A stretch of DNA of 57,469 bases from Micromonospora inaquosa (GCF_003857055.1 NZ_QGSZ01000148.1:1-57469), one strand, 5' to 3'; numbered from the stretch's first letter, positions 18,992 to 27,662 are shown. Made by a program: numbers and translations. The notes: a model not told the origin generated them from the letters alone.

Positions 18992-19642
18992 TCAGCCGCC
19001 GAAGCCGGCAACGGTGTACGCGGCGAAGCCGAGCACCGCGAGCACCGTCGCCGCGGCGATCGCTTGCAGACGTACCCGGTTGGTCCGAGCGACCAGCAGG
19101 ATCAGCGCGACGCCGAGGATCACTTCGATCACCGCGGTTTGCAGGCTGTCGGTTCGGTAGTGCGATCCACGGCCCGGTTGTGCGCTGCGGTTGAACAGCG
19201 TGGCCGCCTCGGCGAGCAGGACCGCGCCGGGCATGGCCACGGCGATCGCTCGCAGCCAGGGTTTCCGGTGGCGGCTCAGTCCGCCGGCCCCCCCGAAGAG
19301 GGCGCCGGCGAGGACCCCGAAGAACAGCCACGCCATCGTGGTGGGGGACCACAGGTTCCGTGCACTGTCGTTCATCAGGACGACTGCCGCGAGGTAGTAC
19401 GCCTCCACGGCGACGAGGAGCAGCACGATCCCGGCGAACGCGGACCGCCGCCAGTCGGCGCGGAGCCACGATCCGATGCCGAACGCGCCGACCGCCCAGA
19501 CGGCGCTTGAATTGGCCAGGTTCGCCCAGGGGTACGGCAGGGTGCGCTGCAGCAACAGGTCCACCACGCCGAGAAGAAGCCCACCGACCAGCACCGTCAG
19601 GACGCGGTGCCGGCGCTGCACCTCACGATCAACTGTCGTCAC
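18992..19642 (-). CDS. DUF6518-like integral membrane protein
   Basis: A 216-aa membrane protein with about six hydrophobic segments. The first loop holds LLLQRTLPYPWANLANSSAV, a conserved block I associate with DUF6518 proteins of actinobacteria. No catalytic motif is visible and the function is unknown. GTG 19642 (VTTVDREVQRRHR) is chosen since it gives a family-like N-terminus; GTG 19660 or ATG 19711 would lengthen it. No good SD is visible for any of these. Confidence 0.72.
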   Translation of the reverse strand: MTTVDREVQRRHRVLTVLVGGLLLGVVDLLLQRTLPYPWANLANSSAVWAVGAFGIGSWLRADWRRSAFAGIVLLLVAVEAYYLAAVVLMNDSARNLWSPTTMAWLFFGVLAGALFGGAGGLSRHRKPWLRAIAVAMPGAVLLAEAATLFNRSAQPGRGSHYRTDSLQTAVIEVILGVALILLVARTNRVRLQAIAAATVLAVLGFAAYTVAGFGG

Positions 19643-19737
19643 AGGGCGAGGCTGCCACACCGAGCCCCCCCGGGACCTCTGGCTAAGGATGGGTTTCCTG
19701 CCACGTCGCATCCGCCATACGGCCGGGTTCGCTCAGC

Positions 19738-19785
19738 GGCGATGTGCGCCACGCGCGACCGGCGACCTCCTGGTGCACGCGCAGC
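19738..19785 (-). pseudogene. Decayed HNH endonuclease fragment
   Basis: About 48 bp are clearly homologous to 18753-18801 inside the intact HNH gene. The minus strand reads VHQEVAGRAW, matching VYQKVAGRAW of the intact protein, then a one-base deletion shifts the frame; in the other frame AHIAAE continues the match to AHIAAY. Flanking sequence has no similarity. It is a relic of a second HNH gene about 1 kb from the first. Confidence 0.55.
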
Positions 19786-19872
19786 GTCGTGGAACGACGC
19801 CTGACACGCGGGCGTGCCTGCTCGGCGAATGGCCGCGCGCTCCGGCGGTAGCCGGCTGTGCTGTCCACACGC

Positions 19873-20676
19873 TCAGGGGGACGCGAGGATCAGCTCGGCG
19901 ACGGCGTCTGGGCGGTCAAGCGGGACGAGATGGCCACTGCGCGCGACGAGCGTTCCCGTCAGCTCGTCGGTGACCGGGGCCAACTGGTGGTGCAGGAGGT
20001 CGCCCACCGTGTTGCCGCCGACGGCGAGGGTCGGCACGGTCAGCCGTCCCGCCGCGAGGATCGCTGTCGCGTTCTGCTCCGCCGCCCGGTAGTAGCCGAA
20101 TCCGCGGCGCAGCGCCTCGCGGCCGGTGTACGCGTGGACGAACGCGTCCCGGATCTCCGGCGGCACGCCCCGGCGCTCGTAGGTCCCCGCCGTGAGGAAC
20201 CAGTCCAGGTATGCGCCCTCGTGACCTTCCAGCACCGTCTCGGCCAGCCCGGGGGCGGAGTGGAAGCCGAACCACCACGGCGGCTGGGCGAAACCGCCCG
20301 GCAGGCCGGGCAGCACAGCCTCCATGAGGACCAGTCGGCGGACGCGGGTCGGGTGCCGCACGCCGAGCAGGAAGGCTGCGGGTACGCCGGCGTCGAGGGC
20401 CACCACATCGGCCCGGTCCACTCCGAGCGCGTCGAGTAGCCCGAGCATGTCGTCGGCACCGGTCGCGGCGTCGAAGCCGTCTGCCGCGTCGGCGCTGTCG
20501 CCGAGGCCGCGCAGGTCGGGCGCGATGACCCGGCGCTGGCTGGTCAGCAGCGGCAGGACGGGACGCCACACCTGCCAGGTGTGCGGCCAACCGTGCATCA
20601 GCAGCACCGGCGGTCCGGCACCGTCCAGCGCCACATTCAACTCGGTGTCATTCGTCGGAATTCGTCGTACTTCCAT
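19873..20676 (-). CDS. Alpha/beta hydrolase, epoxide hydrolase-like
   Basis: A 267-aa protein. HGWP (28-31) is the HGxP oxyanion motif of epoxide hydrolases, Asp95 in ALDAGVPA replaces the usual serine nucleophile, and His249 (RSGHLVPLDRP) is the base. The Asp nucleophile implies an alkyl-enzyme ester mechanism (epoxide hydrolase or dehalogenase). ATG 20676 follows GAGGGTGAG. It is divergent from the HxlR regulator; tandem repeats in the shared promoter imply control by it. Confidence 0.82.
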   Translation of the reverse strand: MEVRRIPTNDTELNVALDGAGPPVLLMHGWPHTWQVWRPVLPLLTSQRRVIAPDLRGLGDSADAADGFDAATGADDMLGLLDALGVDRADVVALDAGVPAAFLLGVRHPTRVRRLVLMEAVLPGLPGGFAQPPWWFGFHSAPGLAETVLEGHEGAYLDWFLTAGTYERRGVPPEIRDAFVHAYTGREALRRGFGYYRAAEQNATAILAAGRLTVPTLAVGGNTVGDLLHHQLAPVTDELTGTLVARSGHLVPLDRPDAVAELILASP

Positions 20677-20689
20677 CTCACCCTCACCG

Positions 20690-20705
20690 GTTACCATCAG
20701 TTACC
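20690..20705. promoter_or_regulatory. Tandem repeat, predicted HxlR operator
   Basis: GTTACC occurs at 20690-20695 and again at 20700-20705, a ten-base period (one helical turn), in the 52-bp gap between the hydrolase and hxlR starts. Confidence 0.45.
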
Positions 20706-20728
20706 TACTCAATCATGGAGAGCACCGA

Positions 20729-21157
20729 ATGATCGGACAAGACGGCACTTCACCGACACCTGGTGAGCTGGAGGTAACCGGCGATCTCTTCAGTCCGGCC
20801 TGCCCGACGCGGGAGCTGCTCGACCGGATCGGCGATAAGTGGACGTCGATGCTGATCAAGGTGCTCGCTGAAGTCCATCCGGGCGAACTCGGGTTCGCCG
20901 AGTTGCGCCGACGGACGCCCGGGGTGTCGCACAAGATGCTCTCGCAGACCTTGCGGAGCCTGCGCCGTGACGGCCTGGTCACCCGCCGTGTGGAGCCGAC
21001 CGTGCCCCCGCGCGTCTACTACGCGCTCACCGATCTGGGCGTTTCGTTGGACGCCCCGCTGGCAGCGGTACGCGCGTGGGCTGAGCACCACATGGCTGCC
21101 GTTGGTCGGGCCCGCCGCCGTCACGACGATCAGTTGTCCGCCGACCTGGCTAACTGA
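20729..21157 (+). CDS. HxlR family regulator
   Basis: A 142-aa winged-helix regulator. CPTRELLDRIGDKWTSMLIKVL is the HxlR N-terminal signature including the conserved Cys, followed by FAELRRRTPGVSHKMLSQTL (recognition helix) and VPPRVYYALTDLG (wing). HxlR proteins often sense aldehydes, quinones or other electrophiles through that cysteine. It is divergent from the epoxide hydrolase-like gene, a fitting target. Its stop overlaps the LysR stop by 8 bp. Confidence 0.9.
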   Translation: MIGQDGTSPTPGELEVTGDLFSPACPTRELLDRIGDKWTSMLIKVLAEVHPGELGFAELRRRTPGVSHKMLSQTLRSLRRDGLVTRRVEPTVPPRVYYALTDLGVSLDAPLAAVRAWAEHHMAAVGRARRRHDDQLSADLAN

Positions 21158-22088
21158 GGTGCGCCCAAGCTGGTAGCCAGACCTCGGTGCCGGCTGCCTG
21201 CACCCGCCGGGAGGCGAGGTGGTCGCGAAGTGCGGCCAGCGCGGGGTGCGGGTTGTCGTCGCGCCAGATGAGTGACATGGGATAGATCGGCGACGGGTCG
21301 CGCACCGGTACGCGCCGCAGGTCGTAGCTGTCCGGCCACAGGTACCGGGTGCGAACGCCGGCGAGGGTCGCCAGCTCTGCGGAGTCCGCGATCTCGGCCA
21401 GCAGGGCCTCGTTGCCGAAGACCGGCCCGACCAGGTCGATGGTAAGGCCGAACGCGGCAGCGAGCTCGTCGTAGTAGTCGGCCCATTCGGTGCCGGGGGC
21501 CAGGCCGGGCATCCAGATGCGGTGCTCGGCGAGTTGCGCGGGCGTGACGCTGCGGGCGTTGGCGAGCGCGTGGCGGGGGCCGACGAGCAGTTCGTGGTGC
21601 TCGTCGATCACGCGCGTGGTTCTGATCGCGGCGGGCAGGTGACGCGCGGCGACGGTGACGGCGTGGAAGGTGGCGTCCACTGTCCCCGCCTCGACGGCGG
21701 CCATCGCGGCGTGCACGTCGGCGTCGAGAGTGACGACGTCCAGTTCGATGTGGGGATGCGCGCGGTGGAAATCCTGCAACAGCACCGCCGGTGCGATCCG
21801 TCGGCTGTGCACGTCGACGCGCAGTGCCCGTCGGCCGGGGCGTACGGAGGCGTCGGCGCGCGCCTCGACCCGCAGCAGTTCACGGGCGTGCGGCAGGAAG
21901 GTCTGACCGTCGACGGTGAGGTGGGTGCCGCGCGCCGTGCGGGTGAACAGCCGTACCCCGAGGTCCTTCTCCAGAGCGGCGATGCGCTTGGAGACGGCCT
22001 GCTGGGTGATCGACAGCGCGGCGGCGGCGTCCTGGAACTGGCCGGCGTCGACGGCGGCGACGAAGGTGCGGACGGCGTCGAGATTCAC
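21150..22088 (-). CDS. LysR family regulator
   Basis: A 312-aa regulator. Residues 1-60 form the LysR winged helix (MNLDAVRTFVAAVDAGQFQDAA, then ITQQAVSKRIAALEKDLGVRLF), and the remainder is the periplasmic-binding-like effector domain. It is divergent from an MFS gene, with a perfect 17-bp inverted repeat in the gap. The effector is unknown; control of the transporter is the obvious inference. Confidence 0.9.
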   Translation of the reverse strand: MNLDAVRTFVAAVDAGQFQDAAAALSITQQAVSKRIAALEKDLGVRLFTRTARGTHLTVDGQTFLPHARELLRVEARADASVRPGRRALRVDVHSRRIAPAVLLQDFHRAHPHIELDVVTLDADVHAAMAAVEAGTVDATFHAVTVAARHLPAAIRTTRVIDEHHELLVGPRHALANARSVTPAQLAEHRIWMPGLAPGTEWADYYDELAAAFGLTIDLVGPVFGNEALLAEIADSAELATLAGVRTRYLWPDSYDLRRVPVRDPSPIYPMSLIWRDDNPHPALAALRDHLASRRVQAAGTEVWLPAWAHLS

Positions 22089-22105
22089 CCGACAAACCCT
22101 ACTGA

Positions 22106-22122
22106 CACAACCTCTGGTTGTG
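22106..22122. promoter_or_regulatory. Predicted LysR binding site
   Basis: CACAACC-tct-GGTTGTG is a perfect 17-bp inverted repeat 17 bp from the lysR start. A further half-site GGTTGT lies at 22138-22143, as expected for LysR tetramers that contact a recognition and an activation site. Confidence 0.6.
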
Positions 22123-22214
22123 CCGCGCCGCTCATCCGGTTGTTTGATACATGGTCACGCGCCTTGCTTTGATCCCCACGGTCAACGTTGAGTTGTTGAG
22201 GCGGGAGGGTGGGC

Positions 22215-23477
22215 GTGTCCGCGAGGCGATCGCTGGGTCGGCGGTTCGGGTGGTTGTGGGCGTCGTACGCGGTCAGCGCCTACGGCTCCGGGCTGGGCTT
22301 CGGGGCGTTGCCGTTGATCGCCGTGCTGGTGTTGCAGGCCAGCCCCGCCCAGGTGTCAGTGTTGGCCGCGCTGGGGCCGGCGGTGGGCGCGCTGATCGCG
22401 TTGCCGATCGGGCCGTGGGTGGAGTTCCACCGCAAGCGGCGGGTGATGATCGCGATGGACCTGGCCCGGTTCGCGGTCCTGCTGACGATCCCCGTCGCGT
22501 ACGCGCTGGGCCGGCTCAGCTTCGGGCAGTTGCTGGTCGTCTCGGCCGTGCTCGCCACCGCCAAGATCACCTTCAATGCGGCCAGCGGCGCCTTCCTCAA
22601 AGCCCTCGTGCGGCCGGACGACCTCCTGGTGGCGAACGCACGGTTCGAGTCGACGACCTGGAGCTCGATCGCGCTCGGGCCGCCGCTGGGCGGCGCCGCG
22701 GTGGGACTCTTCGGGCCGGTCGTCACCGTCGGGGCCGACGCGTTCAGCTACCTGCTCTCCGCGCTGGGCATCACCGCCATTCGTGGCAACGACGACCACC
22801 CACGGCGCACCGGCGGCGGCCGGATTCGGGCCGGCGAGCTGCTCGACGGCTGGCGGCACCTGCTCACCCACCCCGGTCTGCGGGCGCTCTACGTCAACCA
22901 GTTGCTCGTCAGTGGACTGATCATGGCCACCGAGCCGCTGCTGGCCGTGCTCCTGCTCGGCGAGCTGGGCTTTCCGCCGTGGCAGTACGGCCTCGCCTTC
23001 GCCGTGCCCTGCGTCGGCGGGCTGATCGGGTCACGCCTGGCCCGTCGGGTGGTCGCACGCCATGGCCAACACCGGATCATCCGCGCCGTGGGCACGCTGC
23101 GCGCGATCTGGCTGATCGGCCTCGCCTTCGTCCAGCCCGGCATGGTCGGTCTCGCCACGGTGATCGCCGTCGAGTTCGCGATCATCATCAGCATGAGCCT
23201 GTACAACCCGGTGCTCGCCACCTACCGCCTTCAACAGACTCCGAAGGATCGCATCGTCCGTACCCTCTCTGCCTGGTCGATCGGCAGCAGCGCGGCCATC
23301 GCCACCCTCAGCGCGCTCGGTGGGCTGCTCGCGCAGGCCACCAGCCCGCGTACGGCGATCACGGTCGCCGGGCTGGCGATCTTCGCAAGCCCGCTGCTGC
23401 TTCCCCGGCGCCCGGACGCCAACAACCGGTACCCCGGGCACCCCGCGGTCTCTGGCGCACCGAGGGTCGCTGCTTGA
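22215..23477 (+). CDS. MFS transporter
   Basis: A 420-aa major-facilitator protein with 12 predicted membrane segments. The layout with SLGRRFGWLWASYAVSAYGSG at the front and LPIGPWVEFHRKRRVMI as the loop 2-3 signature is typical of MFS_3-type drug/macrolide exporters. GTG 22215 is five bases from GGGAGGG; GTG 22209 is two codons earlier. The LysR partner on the other strand probably controls it. The substrate is unknown. Confidence 0.85.
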   Translation: MSARRSLGRRFGWLWASYAVSAYGSGLGFGALPLIAVLVLQASPAQVSVLAALGPAVGALIALPIGPWVEFHRKRRVMIAMDLARFAVLLTIPVAYALGRLSFGQLLVVSAVLATAKITFNAASGAFLKALVRPDDLLVANARFESTTWSSIALGPPLGGAAVGLFGPVVTVGADAFSYLLSALGITAIRGNDDHPRRTGGGRIRAGELLDGWRHLLTHPGLRALYVNQLLVSGLIMATEPLLAVLLLGELGFPPWQYGLAFAVPCVGGLIGSRLARRVVARHGQHRIIRAVGTLRAIWLIGLAFVQPGMVGLATVIAVEFAIIISMSLYNPVLATYRLQQTPKDRIVRTLSAWSIGSSAAIATLSALGGLLAQATSPRTAITVAGLAIFASPLLLPRRPDANNRYPGHPAVSGAPRVAA

Positions 23478-23571
23478 CGCTGGCCGATCCTGGCGCACGA
23501 GTGGCGGGCCTGGACCCGCACGCCGCCGTCGTGCTCGGCTCCCACGGCGACGTGCGGATCGGGTCGACACC

Positions 23572-24312
23572 TCAGGCCCGGCGCACGAGCCACTCCCGGT
23601 AGGCGGTGGGCGCGATGACGGCGTCGCCCTTGGCGATCAGGACATCGCCGGGCACGGCGGCGAACATGCCGGCGCTGTCGTCGGTGGTCACGGTGCGCTG
23701 GTCGTCGCGGGCGGCGAGGGTGATCCGCCCCAGCTCGGTCAGGGCGAAGACGTCGGGCCCGGCGACGTTGCGGATGCCCTGCAACGGCGCGCCCATGCTC
23801 ACCTCGGCGACGGCCTGCGCCACGTCGGCGGCGGCCATCGGCTGCACCGGCGTGGCGGGCAGCCGGACGGTGGTGTCATCGGACGTCCAGGACAGGATCG
23901 CCTCGACGAACTCGAAGAACTGGGTGACGCGGACGATTGAGTACGGAATGGGACCGGCCTTGAGGATGTCCTCCTGGAGGGCCTTGGCGCGGTAGTAGTC
24001 CAGGTCGGGCACCTGGTCGACGCCGACGATGGAGAGGATCACCGCGTGGCCGACGCCCGCGCGAGCGGCGGCGGCCAGCAGGTTGTCCATGGTCGTCTGG
24101 AAGAAGGCGAGCGAGGCCTCGTCGAAGGTCGGCGAGTTCGTCAGGTTGACGACGACCTCGGCGCCGGCGAGCCCGTCGGCGAGGCCCTGCCCGGTGAGCA
24201 GGTCCACCCCGGTGGACGGCGAGAGCGGCACCGCCTCGTGGCCCGCGGCCTGCAAGATCTTGACGACCTGTGACCCGATGAGACCGGTCCCGCCCAGTAC
24301 GGCGATCTTCAT
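23572..24312 (-). CDS. NAD(P)-binding atypical SDR (NmrA-like)
   Basis: A 246-aa protein starting MKIAVLGGTGLIGSQVVKIL, an extended/atypical SDR dinucleotide motif, with VNLTNSPTFDEA and YYRAKALQEDILKAGPIPYSIVR following, as in NmrA-like and TMR-type reductases. ATG 24312 has GGAAGG eight bases upstream; the longer frame crosses the Rrf2 operators. It is divergent from the Rrf2 regulator over two tandem palindromes, which makes it the predicted target of a redox-sensing repressor. Confidence 0.85.
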   Translation of the reverse strand: MKIAVLGGTGLIGSQVVKILQAAGHEAVPLSPSTGVDLLTGQGLADGLAGAEVVVNLTNSPTFDEASLAFFQTTMDNLLAAAARAGVGHAVILSIVGVDQVPDLDYYRAKALQEDILKAGPIPYSIVRVTQFFEFVEAILSWTSDDTTVRLPATPVQPMAAADVAQAVAEVSMGAPLQGIRNVAGPDVFALTELGRITLAARDDQRTVTTDDSAGMFAAVPGDVLIAKGDAVIAPTAYREWLVRRA

Positions 24313-24370
24313 GCCATGCACCTTCCCGTGACTGTGTGGTCTTTTGTCCGGCTGCCGAAACGCCGCCAAA

Positions 24371-24393
24371 ACTCGGACCTCTTCTGTCCGAGA
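24371..24393. promoter_or_regulatory. Rrf2 operator 1 (predicted)
   Basis: ACTCGGAC-N7-GTCCGAGA, 7 of 8 arm positions complementary. The same arms recur in site 2, 28 bp centre to centre. Confidence 0.7.
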
Positions 24394-24398
24394 AATAT

Positions 24399-24421
24399 AC
24401 TCGGACAGAATGAGTCCGAGT
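24399..24421. promoter_or_regulatory. Rrf2 operator 2 (predicted)
   Basis: ACTCGGAC-N7-GTCCGAGT, a perfect 8-bp inverted repeat 23 bp before the regulator's ATG. It overlaps the AT-rich stretch likely to hold the promoter of rrf2. Confidence 0.75.
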
Positions 24422-24444
24422 AACGGGGTGGCTAGGGTGACGTC

Positions 24445-24927
24445 ATGAAGATGTCCGGCGGGGTCGAGTGGGCGCTGCACTGCTGCGTGGTGCTCACCAC
24501 CAGCCACACGCCCGTTCCGGCGGCCAAGCTGGCGGAACTGCACGACGTCTCCGGCAGCTACCTCGCCAAGCAACTCCAGGCGCTGGCCCGCGCCGGTCTG
24601 ATCCACTCCGTGCAGGGCAAGTCGGGTGGCTACGTGCTGACCCGCGCACCGGAGAGCGTCACCCTGCTCGACGTGGTCCGGGCCGTCGACGGTCCCGGCC
24701 CGAGCTTCGTCTGCACCGAGATCCGCCAACGCGGCCCCTTCGCGACCCCGGCCGACGCCTGCACCACGCCGTGCCCCGTCGCCCGAGCGATGTGGGCGGC
24801 CGAGGACGCGTGGCGCCAAGCGCTCGCCGCGGTCACCATCGCCGACCTCGCCCGCGACGTCGACGCCACCTCCGGCCCCGAGGCCCTGGTCGGCATCCAG
24901 GCCTGGCTGACCGGCGGGGCCGGCTGA
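24445..24927 (+). CDS. Rrf2 family regulator with three-cysteine motif
   Basis: A 160-aa Rrf2 protein with an N-terminal winged helix (VPAAKLAELHDVSGSYLAKQLQALARAG, then GKSGGYVLTRAP). Between residues about 92 and 112 are three cysteines (FVCTEIRQ, then ADACTTPCPV), the position where IscR/NsrR/RsrR bind an Fe-S cluster; here the spacing C-x15-C-x3-C may hold a cluster or a thiol switch. It is divergent from an NAD(P)-binding protein; two perfect or near-perfect palindromes separate them. Confidence 0.9.
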   Translation: MKMSGGVEWALHCCVVLTTSHTPVPAAKLAELHDVSGSYLAKQLQALARAGLIHSVQGKSGGYVLTRAPESVTLLDVVRAVDGPGPSFVCTEIRQRGPFATPADACTTPCPVARAMWAAEDAWRQALAAVTIADLARDVDATSGPEALVGIQAWLTGGAG

Positions 24928-24931
24928 TCTG

Positions 24932-24965
24932 GCCACACCGGCCGTGCGCGGTCAGCCGGTGTGGC
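24932..24965. terminator. Bidirectional hairpin between rrf2 and glycosyltransferase
   Basis: Perfect 11-bp arms GCCACACCGGC and GCCGGTGTGGC around a 12-base loop, lying 5 bp after the rrf2 stop and covering the stop of the convergent glycosyltransferase gene. No U-tract. Confidence 0.65.
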
Positions 24966-26508
24966 GTACCTCGGTGTCCCAGATCTGCGCCCACGGACGC
25001 CGCAGCCCCCGGCACACGAAGATCGGGCCACCGTTCTCGTCGTTCTCCACCTCGACCCGCTGGTCCACCCGCCCGGCGGGCGCGCACTGCTCGAACCAGG
25101 TGTTCAACTGGTCGGGGCGCTCCCAGCCGACGGCGATGACCACGTCCGCGTCGGTGGGCGGCCGGCCGAAGTCGACCATGCTGTTGTGCCCGGAGTACGC
25201 CCCGGGCAGCCCACGCGCCGGCCCGAACCGGGCCACCGCACCGGCCTCGCCATAGTTGGCGGTCAGGACGACCGCCCGTGCGCGCTCCTCCGCCGGCAAC
25301 CCACGATGGACGGCGGCGAGCGAGTCGGCGAACGCCGGCCAGCCAATCGTCTCACCCGCGTCGTAGTTGACGTCGACCACGAAACCGGGCAACCGGTCGG
25401 CCGGCAGGACCGGCAACAGCAGCACGACGTTGGGCAGCAGGAACGGCACCACCCCCAGGGCGAGCAACCCGCGACGCCACCACAGCGACCCGCGCGACGC
25501 CCAGGCGACGGTGACCACCGCACCGGCGGCGGTGAGGACCAACAACAGCGGCGCGTCGTAGTAACCCTTGCCGCCGGCGACCAGCACGATGCCGACCACC
25601 ACCAACCAGGCCCAGCCCACCGCCCGGTAGGCCCCCCACGCCGGCCGGCGCAGCAGCGCGACCAGGCCGGCGATCCAGATCGGTACGGCGTACGGGCTGA
25701 TGATGACGAACTGGAGGGTGAACGCGTCGAGCCGCCCACTGTAGGAGCTGTCACCGTCGGAGATGGACGCGGCCACGCCAAGCTGCGGAAAGCCGTGCGA
25801 CGCCTGCCAGATCAGGTTCGGCGCGGCCAGCAGCAGGGTGATCCCGGCGGCGGCGAGCACCCACCGGTCGCGCAGCAGTCGACGCGGCCCGGCGATGAGC
25901 ACCCCGACGACCAGGCCCACTGCCAGCAGCGCCGGCAGCAGCTTGCTGATCATGCCTACCCCGAGCGCCAGCCCGATGCCCAGCGCCCAACGGCTGTCAC
26001 CGGTGCGCAGCAGCCGCACCGCACACCACGCCGCGACCAACCAGACCAGCAGGTCGACGGTGGTGGTGCTGAGCAGGTGACCACTGGCGAGCACGATGCC
26101 GGACAGCGCGGCGAGCACCGCCGCGAAGAGCTGCGCGCCCCGGCCGGCACCCAGTTCCCGGGCGATGGCGGCGACCAGCAGCACCGCGCCGCCGGCCAGC
26201 ACCGCCGACGGGGTACGCAGCACCACCAGGTTGCCCGGGGCGATCGTGTCGAGCAGCCGAGCCATCGCCGGGACCAGCGGACCCTGGTCGACGTAACCCC
26301 AGTCGAGGTGCCGACCGGCGAGCAGGAAATACAACTCGTCACGGTGATAGCCGTAGCGGCCGGCGAGCAGCAGCAGCAGCGTCACGGTGGTGGCGGCGGC
26401 CACCACCCATGGGCCGCGGGTGCGCGCGCCGGTCTCCGGTTGCCGCCCCGGCGGTGGTGACTGGGCCGACCCGTGCGGCCGGTCGATGTCGATCGCGGGC
26501 TCGCTCAC
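24952..26508 (-). CDS. GT39/ArnT-type membrane glycosyltransferase
   Basis: A 518-aa polytopic protein. The first luminal loop RYGYHRDELYFLLAGRHLDWGYVDQGPL carries the Asp-Glu (DE) pair and Asp typical of GT-C glycosyltransferases (ArnT/PMT). About ten membrane helices follow, then a soluble C-terminal domain (NYGEAGAVARFG, YSGHNSMVDFG). Members transfer a sugar from a lipid-linked donor to cell-envelope acceptors. The start is set at GTG 26508 (VSEPAIDID); an ATG at 26571 gives an N-terminal extension with no support. Confidence 0.82.
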   Translation of the reverse strand: MSEPAIDIDRPHGSAQSPPPGRQPETGARTRGPWVVAAATTVTLLLLLAGRYGYHRDELYFLLAGRHLDWGYVDQGPLVPAMARLLDTIAPGNLVVLRTPSAVLAGGAVLLVAAIARELGAGRGAQLFAAVLAALSGIVLASGHLLSTTTVDLLVWLVAAWCAVRLLRTGDSRWALGIGLALGVGMISKLLPALLAVGLVVGVLIAGPRRLLRDRWVLAAAGITLLLAAPNLIWQASHGFPQLGVAASISDGDSSYSGRLDAFTLQFVIISPYAVPIWIAGLVALLRRPAWGAYRAVGWAWLVVVGIVLVAGGKGYYDAPLLLVLTAAGAVVTVAWASRGSLWWRRGLLALGVVPFLLPNVVLLLPVLPADRLPGFVVDVNYDAGETIGWPAFADSLAAVHRGLPAEERARAVVLTANYGEAGAVARFGPARGLPGAYSGHNSMVDFGRPPTDADVVIAVGWERPDQLNTWFEQCAPAGRVDQRVEVENDENGGPIFVCRGLRRPWAQIWDTEVRHTG

Positions 26509-26630
26509 CCGCTCATGATGGCCCTCGCGGTGGCCGGGCGGGTGCCCGTACCGGGCCCTGGCGGCCTCCATGTGCAGGTGGCCCAGCCGAGTGCGAAGAT
26601 CGGCTTTGTCACTCGGACCGAAAGGACGAT

Positions 26631-27662
26631 ATGCGCTATCGCACTCTGGGCAGCACCGGAACCGTGGTGTCCACCCTGTGTCTGGGCACGATGACCTTCG
26701 GCGCGGAGACCGACGAGGCCGGCAGCTTCGCCCAACTGGACCGCTTCGTCGAGGCCGGCGGTACCTTCATCGACACCGCTGACGTCTACTCCACCGGTGT
26801 CTCGGAGGACATCATCGGGCGTTGGCTGCGCAGCCGACCCGACCTGCGTGACCGCCTGGTGATTGCCACCAAGGGGCGGTTCCCGATGGGCCCGGGGGCG
26901 AACGACGCCGGCCTGTCCCGTGTGCACCTCACCCGCGCACTGGACGCCAGCCTGCGCCGGCTCGGCGTCGAGGCCGTCGACCTGTACCAGGCCCACGCCT
27001 GGGATCCGCTGACCCCGCTGCCGGAGACGCTGCGGTTCTTCGACGACGCGGTCAGCGCCGGCAAGATCCGCTACGCGGGGGTCAGCAACTTCACCGGCTG
27101 GCAGTTGCAGAAGGCCGCGCTGCTCACCCAGCACCTCAACCTCACCCCGATCGTGACCCTGCAACCGCAGTACAACCTGCTGGCCAGGGAGATCGAGTTC
27201 GAGTTGGTGCCGGTCTGCGAGAACGAGGGCATCGGCATCCTGCCGTGGTCACCGCTGGGTGGCGGTTGGCTGACCGGCAAGTACCAGCGCGACAGCACGC
27301 CCACCGGGGCGACGCGGCTCGGCGAGAACCCGCAGCGCGGCGTCGAGGCGTACGCGGGTCGCAACGCCGAGGAGCGCACCTGGCGGGTGCTCGACGCGGT
27401 TCGCCAGGTCGCAGGCGAACAGGACGTTTCCATGTCAGCGGTGGCGCTGGCCTGGCTGGCGGCCCGACCGGCGGTCACGTCGGTGATCCTCGGCGCGCGC
27501 ACCACCGAGCAGCTCGACGACAACCTGACCGCCGCCGACCTGGTCCTCGACGCCGAGCAGATGCGGCTGCTGGACGAGGCGAGCGCCCCGCCGGTGGGCG
27601 ACTACCCGTACGGCGGGGCGGGTGTGCGCCAGCGTGGCCGTGACCTACCGACCGACTCATGA
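26631..27662 (+). CDS. Aldo/keto reductase
   Basis: A 343-aa TIM-barrel NADPH-dependent reductase of the AKR superfamily. FIDTADVYSTGVSE holds the catalytic Asp and Tyr, LVIATKGRFPMG the Lys and VDLYQAHAWDP the His-containing segment, followed by the phosphate-binding WSPLGGGWLTGK and VILGARTTEQLDDNL. ATG 26631 has AAGGA six bases upstream. The TGA overlaps the ATG of the DinB gene (ATGA), so the two are co-translated. Confidence 0.9.
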   Translation: MRYRTLGSTGTVVSTLCLGTMTFGAETDEAGSFAQLDRFVEAGGTFIDTADVYSTGVSEDIIGRWLRSRPDLRDRLVIATKGRFPMGPGANDAGLSRVHLTRALDASLRRLGVEAVDLYQAHAWDPLTPLPETLRFFDDAVSAGKIRYAGVSNFTGWQLQKAALLTQHLNLTPIVTLQPQYNLLAREIEFELVPVCENEGIGILPWSPLGGGWLTGKYQRDSTPTGATRLGENPQRGVEAYAGRNAEERTWRVLDAVRQVAGEQDVSMSAVALAWLAARPAVTSVILGARTTEQLDDNLTAADLVLDAEQMRLLDEASAPPVGDYPYGGAGVRQRGRDLPTDS

